DNA of 64,000 bases, taken from assembly GCA_903632075.3 (NCBI GenBank), contig CAHIKZ030005404.1, positions 1,068,001-1,132,000 on the forward strand. The letters are read 5' to 3'. The stretch is from Acanthosepion pharaonis (Eukaryota > Mollusca > Cephalopoda > Sepiida > Sepiidae). Made by a program: the position numbers and the translations under genes. Positions 30,772-42,127 of this stretch are shown piece after piece. How positions within the stretch are numbered: position 1 is the first letter of the stretch; each line of letters starts with the position of its first letter. A model generated the notes under the pieces. It made no database searches, was not told the DNA's origin, and saw only the letters and a program-made list of their open reading frames with translations.

Positions 30772-32750
30772 TAATTAGAAGAATGAGATGGAAAGCACAT
30801 TTCTTTTTTCATAAGTATAACTTGTCTAAGAAACCTGATGTAAATGGATTTAAAAGCAAAAAATTGCCTCATTTATTGAATGGTTGTTTGGGCTTGAAAA
30901 TGATTTACTGGATATAGTGAATAATATCTCCTTTCATAAAAGAAAAGATTATTTCCAAAGACACCTTGACCGGGTAGTAAAGGATATAAAATTTTTATAA
31001 AATAATGGCCAAGGGTTATAATATTCTAATTAAAAAAAATTTAACAAAAACTATAGAAAAGTAAATAATAACTTAGTTAATTTGGTAGAAAGTATAAATA
31101 CATCTAGTAAAACAATCATGGATAAACTAAAAAGGAATGTTACATTGCCATCAAGGACCATAAACCTTACTTTGATACAAATCCTACCACCAGGATCATA
31201 AATCCTACTAAGCTTGATAGAATAAGTGAAATAATCCTCGAAAGGGTAAATAAACAAATTAAAGAGTACCTTGGATTAATGCAATGGATTAATACCATTG
31301 ATGTCCCCAATTGGTTTTGTAATATAAAAGATAATACCAATTGTTCACTAATCCAGTTTGATATTGAGGAATATTACCCGTCAATTTCCAGGGAACTTTT
31401 TACATCTGCTTTAGAATTTGCCACTGTGTATTTGGATCTATCAAAGGATGAATGTAACATCGTTATACATGCAAAAAAATCAGTTCTTATTCATAACAAA
31501 GAACAGTGGATGAAAAATAAATCTGGAGACCATTTTGATATTACAATGGGATCATTGGACTCTGCAGAGTCTTCTGATCTTGTTGGATTGTTTATTTTAT
31601 ATAATCTTACTGCCCACCATGACATCAATATAGAAGATATAATTATATAGGGATGATGGCCTTATGGTTGTGAGGGATTCAACTAACTTCAAAATTTAAA
31701 AAATTAATACACAGGGGGTTTAAAAGACTAAACTTAAAAGTTACTATCACTACAAATTTAAGAAAGGTAAACTTCCTTGATGTAACATTAGACTTAATCA
31801 ACAATATATGCCAACCATATAAGAAAACAAATACTAATCTATTATATATCCACCTGAAGTCTAATCATCCTCCATCTATAATAAAACACATATCCTCATC
31901 CATAGAATATAGAATCAGTATTAACTTTGACAATGAAGATATATTTCATAAACACTGTGATTTGTATAATAAAGCTTTAAAAAATAGTGGCTATAAATGC
32001 CCCGATATTAAATACAGAAATGATAATAATAATAACCAGAGAAAAAATAGAAAACCATTTGGTATACCCACCATTTAACCAAATAGTTAGCAGTAATTTA
32101 GGGCAGAAGTTTTTTGCTTTGATTGAAAAACATTTTCCAAATAATAATCCTCTTAGCAAGATTTTCAATAAAAATACACTAAAATTAAATTATAATTGTG
32201 CTGATAATCTAAAAAAAATTATAAAAAAATGTAATAATGAAATTTTAAATAAGCATTTAAACCTAAATAAAAATAATAGTAATTCCAAAACAAAAATCAA
32301 TAATATAGATAATAAATTATGTAATTGTAGAAATCCCATAAATTGTCCATTGCAAAATAAATGTCTTATTGAGTTTATTGTTTACCAATGCACCATTTCA
32401 TCTACTTAAAACCCAGATGTTAAGAAACTTTATATTGGAAGCACAAAAAATCCTTTTAAACGAAGGTGGTATCAACATATTTCTTCCTTTAACAACAAAA
32501 GGCATTGTAACTGAATATCCCTCTCTAAATATTTTTGGTATTTAAAAGAAATCAATAAAACCACCACAGTAAAATGGAAAATATTAAAAAAAACGAGAAT
32601 TTGTAAGTCATTAAATGACCCATGTCCCCTGTGTCTGCATGAAAAGCTGCATATTATTAAGTTTCCTAAAAATAATGATCTATTCAATCAGCAGAATGAA
32701 CTAACTGTAATATGTAGGCATTGTATGTTTACTTTAAAATATAGTTAATA
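30772..32750 (+). pseudogene. Penelope-like element: reverse transcriptase plus GIY-YIG endonuclease
   Basis: Across frameshifts the order is: N-terminal 'RRMRWKAHFF'; thumb/finger 'HKPNFDTNPTTRIINPTKL' with 'DRISEIILERVNKQI'; palm 'SLIQFDIEEYYPSIS' (31345-31390, catalytic D); 'VGLFILYNLT'; 'YRDDGL' region at about 31650 with 'NFLDVTLDL'; linker 'NHPPSIIKHISSSIEYRIS'; 'GQKFFALIEKHFP'; a cysteine cluster 'CNCRNPINCPLQNKC' (32322-32365); and 'KKLYIGSTKNPFKRRWYQHI' (32420-32480), the GIY-YIG nuclease. The tail has 'CPLCLHEKLHIIKFP' and a final 'RHC'. RT with a C-terminal GIY-YIG defines Penelope-like elements. Inactive. Confidence 0.85.
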
Positions 32751-33437
32751 GAATTTTTCATAAAAAATCTATCTATTGCAATTATATTTCCATTATTTTA
32801 TTATATACAATGGTACATATAATATTTATTTAATTTCTTGATTTTTAATTTTAATATTTCCATGTCTTATGGCCAATTGAATATAATAAGTATTTATTTT
32901 AGGATTAAAATAATATAATATATATAAAAATGATTTAATCACACTAGAGGCCCCTTTAAAATAGTTCTAAAGTATATACAAAAATAATTTTTTTTAAATT
33001 CTAAAATTAACCTATTGTTATATATATATGATTATTTCATCTTATCTTAAAACCATATTCTTAACTAGAGGAAATGGCTACACATCTAAAAATGACAGTT
33101 TATCTAGACAAGTATAAATAACACACACACACACCCCTAACCTATATTTTTCACTTTTCTGCTTTAGCTTTGACCTGTCTTTTGATTGGTCAAAAAGAAC
33201 ATACCCATAAAATGTTGAAATCTTGTTCCCCCCTCCTTCTTAACTCTTCAATACTGTTTTCAAAAGTAAATAATTTTCATCAAAAGTTACCTAACATCGC
33301 TTGATAATGGAATAAATTTAAAACAGAAATTTCTGTTTAAAAATTTTATTAAAAAATATGCTCTATGTTGTATTGAGCCCTTTTTAAGAAGTAAATGTTA
33401 AAGAACTGTGGATTTTTAATCTAACTGTTCTTTCTCC

Positions 33438-33440
<3 letters not shown>
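32751..33440 (+). repeat. 3' region of the Penelope-like element, with module M and hammerhead-like motif
   Basis: AT-rich, non-coding. At 33300-33306 lies TTGATAA, then a spacer and GAAA, similar in layout to the motif at 1100-1125. A reversed module M ('gctctatgttgtattgagcc') lies at 33361-33380. The part 33395-33440 is repeated at 30575-30625. A (TA)n starts at 33440. Confidence 0.4.
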
Positions 33441-33473
<33 letters not shown>

Positions 33474-33856
33474 TGGTTGGAATGCATTGGTTTCCTACTT
33501 GACCTCTCTGGCTCAGCTGCAGTTCCAAAAACAGCATAAAATGAACAATCATTTTGCCACTGATTAGCTACTTGCATGTATGTTTTGTGGCTGTCAGAAT
33601 CTTTGGTGACAAAATAGCCCAATTGTAATTTTTACTATCAAGTGTTCATCTAAATCCCCCAGACTCTTCACTTCTTGAATAGGATCCCACAGCTAGCCTC
33701 TAAATTATTCAGAAAGGCATCCACATTTACAGAAACAAACAGGAAAACTTTCCACACCCAGGGAAAATTGCATTTGGAAAAGTTCAATGTGATACAGAGA
33801 CAAATGCATTTTCATTATATCACAATAGTAAATATCATACATTAAAACTATTTCAA

Positions 33857-33890
33857 AATGGCCAAGTGGTTAAGAAGGAATACCATGGCC

Positions 33891-33893
<3 letters not shown>
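33857..33893 (+). repeat. Truncated tRNA SINE head before a TA run
   Basis: 'aatggccaagtggttaagaa' with 'ccatggccat' is an A-box region. It and its 5' flank 'gtaaatatcatacattaaa' recur at 36513-36572, and both copies stop at a TA run. Confidence 0.5.
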
Positions 33894-33942
<49 letters not shown>

Positions 33943-33949
<7 letters not shown>

Positions 33950-34476
33950 TGAATAAAAGACAGACCACATTAAGATTCCATGTAATAAGCTATTTCACCA
34001 TAACCCCTTTAAGAGGGTTCTGGATCATCAGACTTTACTTCCAAAAGCTGAAATGAAAAATGAAAAGAAATTCATACGTTTTTTACGAACCTCATCAAAC
34101 CTGTCGTGTAATTTATTGGGGTTGTTGTAACTTCTTCCTTTAATGTCATTCTTATCATTCACCCCTTAGCCATCTATATCTAGAGATGAGACGCGTTAAA
34201 TTTTAGCAACATCTAGCTGACACGCTGGGGTTAAAATAGGAAACTAAAATGATACATATGACACACTCATATCCTCTCTCCCACCTCACTTCCTCACTTC
34301 GTTAACTTTACGTAGACTTGATGAGGTCCATAAAAAACGTGTGAACTTCTTTTTTCATTTTTTCATTTCAGCTTTTTGGAAGTAAAGTCTGATGATCCAG
34401 AACCCTGTTAAAGGGGTTATGTGGTGAAATAGCTTATTACATGGAATTTAACGTGGTCTGTCTTTTATTCAAACAT
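33943..34476. mobile_element. Foldback element with arms of about 165 bp
   Basis: Left arm 33943-34105 and right arm 34312-34476 are inverted copies with few differences: 'gtttgaataaaagacagacc', 'aagctatttcaccataaccc', 'ggatcatcagactttacttcc', 'acgttttttacgaacctcatc'. TA runs flank both sides. The loop has no ORF. Confidence 0.85.
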
Positions 34477-34560
34477 ATCTGCTCTGAATTTTTACATTGA
34501 GCTCTCTGGATATCATCCTCCTCAGGTCTACCCATATGTATTACCTAAGTTTGCATAAAC

Positions 34561-34595
<35 letters not shown>

Positions 34596-34799
34596 TGATG
34601 GGTCACCAAAACAAGGGCAAAAGTCCATATAAGCATATGTCTGCATATCCTTCCTTTTTGAGTTATTAAGATTAACGAAAGTTTACAGTAGATTGCACTG
34701 TGTTGTTATGTAGACTAGGTTGCATTTGATTATTTGTGTAAATTTGTGGCTAGACTGTCTTCAATATTTAATGTGTGTAGTAGTGAGTTAACTGAGGAG

Positions 34800-35890
34800 T
34801 GTTCTGTTTAACTATAGCATGATATTCATATCGTGGGCAGGTGGGTAGGATTTTTACATACAGCTGCATGAATGGCAATGGATTACGAGGATGCACAACT
34901 ATATCAGATTGCATTTCCAGACTGGAGGCAGCTGCGTCATCCAACCTTTGCTGCTAGTTATGGTTGCATTGCTGGGATAATATTCATGACACTACAAACT
35001 ATGATTCAGGGAAGAATGAAATCCGCTTGTATGCATGACCCCAAAGAACTCATTCTATAGGCTGTCGGAGATGATCCAGGTATCAGCACACATCAAGTAG
35101 CCCTAGCATGTCATACATCTCATAGTATCGCATGGAGGGTACTTCAAGAGCAGCTCTTGTATTTGTATCAGTTGCAACATGTGCAGGTCTTTTGCCCTCT
35201 GATCACTCACCACAGGAGAATTTTTGCCAATGGTTTATTGCACAAACTGCTGATCTGTTGTTTGTCTCTTCAGTCTTCTTTACAGATGAGGCAACATTTG
35301 GAAGAGATAGAATAACAAATTTATACAACTAACATTTGTGAACAGATCGAAATTCCCATAGTACAATACAGGCCAGGCACCAGCATCAGTTTATGATTAA
35401 TATGTGGGCTGGAATTGTAAGTGACTAACTGTTCTTCCAGCAAGTCTTACAGGAGATGTCTACAGTGATTTTATTTCGAAAACGCTTCCAAAACTGTTAG
35501 GGGACATACTCCTGCTAATATGAAGATGCATGTGATTCATGCATGATGGGGCTTGAGCACATTTTAGTCACATTGTTCATGATGTACTGACTGACATCTA
35601 CCATGTAAGATGGATAGTTAGAAGAGGAACAGTTCTATGGCCTTCAATCATTTGGATTTATATCTGGAGGGTCACCTAAAACAATTGGTGTATGCAGCAG
35701 ACATTAATAATGCAGAGACAATTCATCAACATATCTGCAAAAACCTGCAAAACTATTTGAGTATTTAAAATGGTCCTCCAATTAATGATCCAACTGGTGA
35801 GTGCATGCATATGTAGAAGCAAGTGAAGGACATTTTGAACATTTATTGCTGCATGGAGGTACACTGATGGCTATTTAGACATATGTTTAT
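34800..35890 (+). pseudogene. IS630-type (Tc1/mariner superfamily) transposase pseudogene
   Basis: Readable blocks, across frameshifts: 'MDYEDAQLYQIAFPDWRQLR' with 'HPTFAA' (N-terminal HTH segment); 'DDPGISTHQVALACHTSHS'; 'AWRVLQEQLLYLYQLQHVQ'; 'VFFTDEATFGRDRI' (first catalytic D); 'QHQFMINMWAGIV'; and 'LYLEGHLKQLVYAADINNAE' near the C-terminus. This is the family often seen in arthropods and other invertebrates with a DUF4817-like N-terminus. The last block is followed by an end reading 'tttttgatacatcctgtgta' (35949-35968), a plausible right terminal repeat. The left repeat is not found. Confidence 0.78.
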
Positions 35891-35960
35891 ATGAACATAT
35901 TACCTTGTTTTGATGCAAGGAACTCACTCCCAATGTTTGTATAAGTATTTTTGATACATC

Positions 35961-35964
<4 letters not shown>

Positions 35965-36006
<42 letters not shown>
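35965..36006. repeat. (TA)n microsatellite
   Basis: Directly after the transposon end. Confidence 0.95.
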
Positions 36007-36012
<6 letters not shown>

Positions 36013-36259
36013 AAAGAGAAAGAACAGTAAGATATATAATCGGGTGTTCTTATTAATATTTTTATTTTTACATAACAGTGCTCAATGCAAATCTACAGAG
36101 CATAAATATTATAAATTTACTAAATTGAATAATTAAATGAAACAAGACTAGGGACTTTAACTTAATTATATAATTGAATTTGAAGTTTTTAGTTTCTGTT
36201 TTGGAAACATGGTACTTCCTGTGTAGCAATGGAACCATAATTTTAAATTAGTAAATCTA

Positions 36260-36261
36260 TA

Positions 36262-36293
<32 letters not shown>

Positions 36294-36569
36294 AGGAAGA
36301 GTGAGAGAGACTATAGATATACTGCATATATTCAACATAAATACAGTATGTTCATTGTGTCTCACTCACTATCTCTATATATATATGTAAAGAGAGAGAG
36401 AGAGAGAGTGAGAGAAAATATATATCTAGTATATATACAGCATCTCCATACTAGCTTTCTTTCTTTCTCTCTCTCTCTCTCCATATATATATATATATAT
36501 ATATATATCACATTAGTAAATATCATACATTAAAGCTGTTTTGAGTGGTTAAATGGAATTCTATGGCCA

Positions 36570-36626
<57 letters not shown>

Positions 36627-36741
36627 CATACATAGTGCCTGTCTGTCTCTGTATCGGGTAAGAGAGAGAGAGACTACTGACATACTGTATATACTGAATA
36701 TATACAGTAAGTTTATAGTGTGTCACTCTCTCCCTCTCTCT

Positions 36742-36781
<40 letters not shown>
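36260..36781. repeat. Cluster of TA, GT and GA/CT microsatellites
   Basis: TA runs at 36260-36280, 36483-36508, 36572-36620 and 36745-36781, a GT run near 36281, and GA or CT runs near 36390-36412, 36460-36481, 36661-36673 and 36725-36742. Two parts (about 36290-36420 and 36640-36745) look like inverted relatives around 'gtatatactgaatatatac'. A truncated tRNA SINE head sits at 36513-36572. Confidence 0.8.
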
Positions 36782-36783
<2 letters not shown>

Positions 36784-36794
36784 ACAGGACATAA

Positions 36795-38290
36795 AAGATT
36801 TTAAGATAACACGTTCATTCCACGCAACATGCTATCTGTCAGATCACGCTCTACTTCGAAGTAAAGCTACACTGCATCTGCAAAAGCGAAGGATTATGAA
36901 ATCTACAGTGCCCAAACGCATTAACGCCTCTTAAATCGACTGAAGTGAAAATTGAGCTCTCTAACAAATTTGTTGCTGCACTCGATTCTGTAAATATTAC
37001 CAATGATATCGAATCATCTTGGAAAGCTCTGCGTGATGCAACCTACATCCTTGGAGGTTCTCGGCCTGCCATATCGTAAACATCAAGACTGGTTTGATGA
37101 CAATAATACTGAAGTTCAGCAACCTATAGATCAGTTGCACTCTTCTCATAAATCATGGCTTGAGGACAAGAACTCATCCAATAAAAAATTGTCTTACAAG
37201 AAGTGCAAAAGTCAGGTTCAACGAGCTCTCAGAGCCATGAAAGAACGTTGGTGGTCTGAAAAGGCCACTGAACTCCAAGAAGCTTCAGATAGAAAGAATC
37301 TACTAAAGGCTTTCTATGCTGGCCTCAAGAGCATTTTCGGTCCTCAGAAAAGTGGTGTTGCTCCTATCTCCACAGCAGATGGTGAAACTCTCTTGACGGA
37401 TAAGTCAGACATTTTAAATCGCTGGAAAGAGCATTTCGAAAATGTGTTAAACACCACTTCGGTTACTGATGAGGAAGCCATCACATCAATTGGGCAAAAT
37501 CCTGAAATTCCGGAGTTGTCTTTTGAACCTACTTATCAAGAGGTATAATTGACTACATCAAGCAAATCTCATCTGGAAAATCACCTACTCCTAAGGATCC
37601 TATTCCACCCGAAGTGTATAAGCATAGTGGCCAAAAGTTGGTAAAAAAAGTTATATCTCCTTTTTGTGGAGATATGGAAGGCAGGCTGTGTCCCACAGGA
37701 TTATAAAGACGCCTCTATCAAACACCTTTACAAAAACAAGGGTTCTAGGTGTGTCTGTGATAATCATCGGGGGATATCACTACTTTCAAAAGGCAAAATC
37801 CTAGTGAGACTGATTCTAAACAGAATCATTATACACCTTGTTGACGACATCTATCCTGAATCGCAGTGTGGTTTTCGGTTGGGTCGGGGCACCAATGACA
37901 TGATATTTTCTCTTCGTCAAGTTGCAGAGAAGGTTCGCGAGAAAAACCAGGAGTTATACATGGTGTTTGTGGACTTGACGAAAGCCTTTGACACTGTGAA
38001 TCGAGAGACTCTTTGGCAAGTCTTGAAGAAACTCGGCATCCCTGAAAACATGCTAACGGTCATCATTTCCTTTCATGAAGGAATGAAAGCTAATATCGTG
38101 TCAGATTGTATAATGTCGGAATCCTTTAATGTCACAAATGGAACCAAGCAAGGTTGTATCATGGCCCCTGTCCTTTTTGCCCTTTTCTTCTCAGTGATGC
38201 TGAAATATGCATTTGCAGACACAGAGTGTGGCGTCAAGTTTCAGTTTCGAACTAATCCTGTCATAAGTCTCTTTAGAAAAGTAACCTTTT
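36795..38290 (+). pseudogene. LINE ORF2 fragment: endonuclease end and reverse transcriptase
   Basis: Unusually well preserved. It starts inside the endonuclease ('CYLSDHALLR', with the S-D-H catalytic triad end), then a connector (37003-37548: 'RKHQDWFDDNNTEVQQPID', 'YAGLKSIFGPQKSGVAP', 'LNRWKEHFENVLN'). After one frameshift near 37548-37660 comes the RT (37666-38304): 'VCDNHRGISLLS', 'SQCGFRLGRGTNDMIF', 'FVDLTKAFDTVNRETLW' (motif A, catalytic D) and 'NGTKQGCIMAPVLFALFF' (motif B). It breaks off before the F-A-D-D motif. Codon usage here is less AT-rich than the surroundings, consistent with a recent insertion. Confidence 0.88.
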
Positions 38291-38329
38291 CTAAACAAGT
38301 ATAATAGACGTTTCTGAATTTTAATTTCA

Positions 38330-38690
38330 TTTCTGTACGTGTTGTCACAAGTTTCAACTGGTGCTGGTTATGTGGGGCGTACAACCTTGCATTTGGAAAC
38401 TAGAATTAATCAGCACGTACCTTCCAAAATACGACTTGGTAAGATAGATAGAATATGCTATCTTCCCCCCATGAATATGGAATCGGCTATTACTCAACAT
38501 TTAGTTGAGAATATAAGCTTGTAAGCCAAGTTGTATAAAAAAGTGGTTTAGAATTATTCATACAGCCGATTCCAATAATCATTTGAAGATTTTGGAATCG
38601 GTCTGTATAGGATTAAGAAAACCTTCTCTGCCGGCAGAAAGAATTTATAAGGTCTCTGAATCTGTTGGGGGATTTTTATTTTAACTGTCC
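38330..38690 (+). pseudogene. Penelope-like GIY-YIG endonuclease, C-terminal part
   Basis: 'GAGYVGRTTLHLETRINQH' then 'VPSKIR' (38363-38440) is the GIY-YIG core of the Penelope/Neptune-type nuclease (Y-V-G-R-T, R-I, H). After a frameshift come 'HLKILESVCIGLRKPSLPA' and 'YKVSESVGGFLF', then a stop near 38683. It follows directly on the LINE fragment, with a junction somewhere in about 38245-38335. Confidence 0.78.
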
Positions 38691-38822
38691 TCGCTAATTT
38701 ATTTACACGATCCCTTTCCTCGTTACAAGTATATATACTTGTTCGTTATTTTAGTGTGTTTCCCCTCTTTTTTGCTCTTCAATATCGCTATTATTCATTT
38801 CCGCTAATCCAACGATTGTCTC

Positions 38823-38843
38823 CTGATGAGATGTTGGCTGAAA
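38823..38843 (+). ncRNA. Hammerhead-like core downstream of Penelope-like endonuclease
   Basis: Intact CTGATGA (38823-38829), ten bases, then GAAA (38840-38843). The ten bases do not form a good hairpin, and no cleavage site is obvious. Position in the 3' repeat of a Penelope-like element makes descent from a hammerhead plausible. Confidence 0.3.
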
Positions 38844-38893
38844 GGGGCCCTAGAGACTTTTAAAATTAAAATCAATGGTTTCCTTGTTTTTAA

Positions 38894-38895
<2 letters not shown>

Positions 38896-38958
<63 letters not shown>

Positions 38959-38975
38959 CACATATATATATATAG

Positions 38976-39046
<71 letters not shown>

Positions 39047-39102
39047 GTGTGTATATATATATATGTATGTATGTATGTATATGTATATATATATATATAG
39101 TG

Positions 39103-39165
<63 letters not shown>

Positions 39166-39203
39166 TTTTTGTGTATGTATGTATATATATATATATATAT
39201 GCA

Positions 39204-39245
<42 letters not shown>
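38896..39245. repeat. Large compound TA/TATG microsatellite
   Basis: About 350 bp of TA with TATG, TGTG and CA interruptions, followed by a CT-rich run and another TA run to 39310. The open frames here (poly Y-I-Y-I, C-V-Y-I) are artefacts. Confidence 0.95.
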
Positions 39246-39310
39246 CATATCCTTACTGTCACTCTCTCTTTCTTCCCGCTTTCTCTCTCTCTCTATATAT
39301 ATATATATAT

Positions 39311-40192
39311 CTTATTACTATATAAAACTCTGTGAACTTTGTGTCTTGTGTGTTTGCCAGAAGTCATATATCGAGAATGGGGTAAAGAAAGGTATAAAGA
39401 AGTCATATATAGAGAGTTGGGAAAAGAAAATTGTAAATACATTATCATGTAGGAAGTAGGGTATGGTGCCAATTTTTTTATGAGAAAATGTATAAAACAT
39501 ATGAAACCCGGCACCAAAAAGTATGCACACAGCTGTCATCAAGGTCCATGCCACTCTTGCTTGTGAACTTCACAACCTCATGCTAGAAGTGAGAGTTCTC
39601 ACAAACTTCAAAGAGACGGCTTAAGACTACGTCAACATTGTCCACAGTAAGAAACAAATTCTATATCTTGTATCCTACTCTGAACGACACACACACATGT
39701 TGACTTTTTCACACAAATACACATATAGCAATATTTCATTGTTTCACACATACGTACACAAAAAGAATTTATATTTTATTTCAGAATTTTATTAACCCAA
39801 ACAAAAGTACATTTCTTTCCAATCTATGACCAATTGCTTGTATTCTTGTCGTTATGTTAAATTAATGTTCATTTGTTGAAACTATGTTGTCTGTTCTACT
39901 GAATTTTATTCTTTCAATGAAAATCATTTGATTATTCTAAACAGCCGAATTACATGCAGCCCCGCAACAATATTTTATATTATTGTATCGAATCCCAACA
40001 TTCCAAATTTTGACATTCCAAACTTTTATTGTTCAACTTTCTTCAAACAGACAATTATTTAATGTTGAAAGCAACTTCAATAACTGCAAATAAATGTATT
40101 TTAAAAATATCTCTACTTTCACAAACTCTTCATGAAACTAAATGTAAACAGTAAATACAACAAGGATGACCCAACAGGTCACAGGTGGTCTA
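39311..40192. other. Unassigned stretch
   Basis: No coding content recognised. A short duplication 'agaagtcatata-cgagaatgggg / agaagtcatata-agagagttggg' lies near 39359-39425. Confidence 0.35.
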
Positions 40193-40255
<63 letters not shown>

Positions 40256-40262
40256 CGTGTGT
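40193..40262. repeat. (TA)n(TG)n microsatellite
   Basis: About 20 TA units followed by about 14 TG units. Confidence 0.95.
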
Positions 40263-40343
40263 GTTATTTGATTACTTTCCATATCTTGTCGTTAAAGGTG
40301 TAAGTGAACTGTCTACAGTGTATCAGTTCTTAAGATCCTGAGC

Positions 40344-40366
40344 TTTCTGGCTTCAGTCATTATCAA
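40344..40366 (-). ncRNA. Hammerhead-like motif with altered core
   Basis: Minus strand: TTGATAA (40360-40366), a hairpin TGACT-GA-AGCCA with one mismatch, then GAAAGCT. It resembles the motif at 1100-1125 ('ttgataatggctt...aagccgaaagctt'). Confidence 0.3.
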
Positions 40367-40597
40367 GCATGAAGGAAATTTGATAAAATTCAAAGTCCAT
40401 ATGCTAGTTTGCTTAGAATCTTAACAATAATTTTAATACAATCTGTGGACACTTTGTTCACACCTTCACTTACCAACGGATGGAAAATAATCTGACAAGA
40501 AGAAAAAATTAATAAAAATATAATACACATAGCATGTTCATAATTACAAACTTAGCAAAACTTGTTTGAATGATGAACAGCTGTTGCCTAAATATCC

Positions 40598-40599
<2 letters not shown>

Positions 40600-40656
<57 letters not shown>
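40600..40656. repeat. (TA)28 microsatellite
   Basis: Directly precedes a family F repeat. Confidence 0.95.
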
Positions 40657-40659
<3 letters not shown>

Positions 40660-40662
<3 letters not shown>

Positions 40663-40859
40663 GTTTTAAGGTATGCTGTATTTATGGGCAAAAGTGTTCA
40701 ATATCAGGGGATAGAGTATGTGTAAATATAGGAGTGAAAACTGAGGTCAGCAAACTATTTCCTGTTTGAACACAAGCTTCAGCCAATCTTGATGGCCCAA
40801 AGATTTCATTCAAGCATGAAACAGACTGCTGCTACTCAATGTTGACCTAAGTGTCCACA

Positions 40860-40862
<3 letters not shown>
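40660..40862 (+). repeat. Family F repeat, longest copy
   Basis: Starts 'agttttaaggtatgctgtat' as at 6690, then 'gtgttcaatatcagg', an inverted half ('gaggtcagcaaactatttcc'), and the direct half 'caagcatgaaacagactgct' with 'gttgacctaagtgtccac', ending at a TA run (40863-40905). The inverted and direct halves resemble the palindrome at 20138-20232. Confidence 0.6.
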
Positions 40863-40905
<43 letters not shown>

Positions 40906-40906
<1 letters not shown>

Positions 40907-41302
40907 TCAACTATCCTGTCGAATTCGAGGCTCAAGCAGATCAGTTCCTAGGAAACAGACAACCCAACACCAGCACATGAGATTTGATTATAATGGTGAA
41001 GGTTTTGTGCAGAACCATCCACCCTGAAGGGCCGAATACAGAGACTTGGTGCACTACATGCCACAGGGACCCCAAATTCTTTGCAGGTTTTGAATTCAGA
41101 GTTGTCCTTCTCCTAGACCAGTTGCCATCCAAGGCTATAGAGCTCAGTCTGTCCTGCTATTTACCCATATCTGAAGGGAGAAGAAGAGGATTCACACCTT
41201 TCCCAAAGGTATTAGCATGTAAGTGAATGTAATGGATTTGACTGGAATTCAAACTCAGCTCTCCGATTCCTCAATCCAAGCCGCTATCCATTACTCCACT
41301 GC
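40906..41302 (-). mobile_element. Full-length tRNA-derived SINE, minus strand
   Basis: On the minus strand: 'gcagtggagtaatggatagc' (A box), 'gagtttgaattccagtc' (B box), then the same body as 17577-17998, ending 'gtttcctaggaactgatctg' and 'gcctcgaattcgacaggata'. About 397 bp. A TA run bounds its 3' end. Confidence 0.85.
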
Positions 41303-41548
41303 AGTTTTGTAATTTTTCAATCCCTCATCAGGATGCTCAACAAGAATGATTGCATTGATCACAAAAAATCTATTTATAAAATTACAAAACTCTGAGTTGT
41401 CATTTGATAAATATTGAATATTACTCTAAGTTAATAATATTTATTAGTCCAATACTTTTTAGCAGAAATTCTGTTAAATTTGATATCCATTATATAACTT
41501 TACATATAATAATTGCATGTTTTAATAGCTATCAATATTATTATATTT

Positions 41549-41587
<39 letters not shown>

Positions 41588-41599
41588 CACAATAAAATC

Positions 41600-42060
41600 T
41601 GCTGAAGATTGGATGAAACTTCCATGAGACTTAGACTACAGATTGATAAAAGTGAATGTTGGATGGTCTTCTCAAAGATGAAGAAATGACTTGAAGCAAC
41701 GGAAGTATGGTTCTACAAAAGGATGCTAAGAATACCATGGATTGAACAAGTGAGCAATGATGAGGTTTTGGAGTTGATGCAAATAAGAAAGAAGCTTATA
41801 CTTAACATCAGGAAGAGGCAGCTGAAATTTCTGGGACATGTAATGAGAAAGGAGGACTTGGAGAATCTGATACTCACAGTGCAGATAGAGAGAAATAGAG
41901 ACAAGGGAAAGCAATGTGTCATATACTTAGCGGGCTTAAGCAAATGGATGGCAGAACAGGGTTTGGGAGAATTAATCAAAGGACAAAACATATTGGGAGC
42001 TATAAGGGATAGGGGGAAGTAAAGAGCCATGATTGTCAATGTTCTGAAGCAACCAAGTAT
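41600..42060 (+). pseudogene. RTE-like LINE, ORF2 C-terminus (long open copy)
   Basis: Reads 'EVWFYKRMLRIPWIEQVSN', 'LNIRKRQLKFLGHVMRKEDL', 'RDKGKQCVIYLAGLSKWMAE' and 'GLGELIKGQNILGAI', one of the best-preserved copies of this segment (99 codons open at 41723-42022). It is preceded by a TA run at 41555-41583 and followed by TA then GATA (42081-42127). The RT domain is absent, a 5'-truncated insertion. Confidence 0.82.
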
Positions 42061-42096
42061 ATAAAAGATCTATTTCATTTTAATATATATATATAT

Positions 42097-42124
<28 letters not shown>

Positions 42125-42127
<3 letters not shown>

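Noticed and set aside
38804..39459. Open frames of up to 194 codons on both strands rich in Y-I-Y-I
   Set aside because: They translate the TA/TATG microsatellite; no domain and no codon bias.
41310..41335. CTGATGA on the minus strand followed by GAAA
   Set aside because: Spacer of six bases cannot form stem II; lies at a SINE edge.
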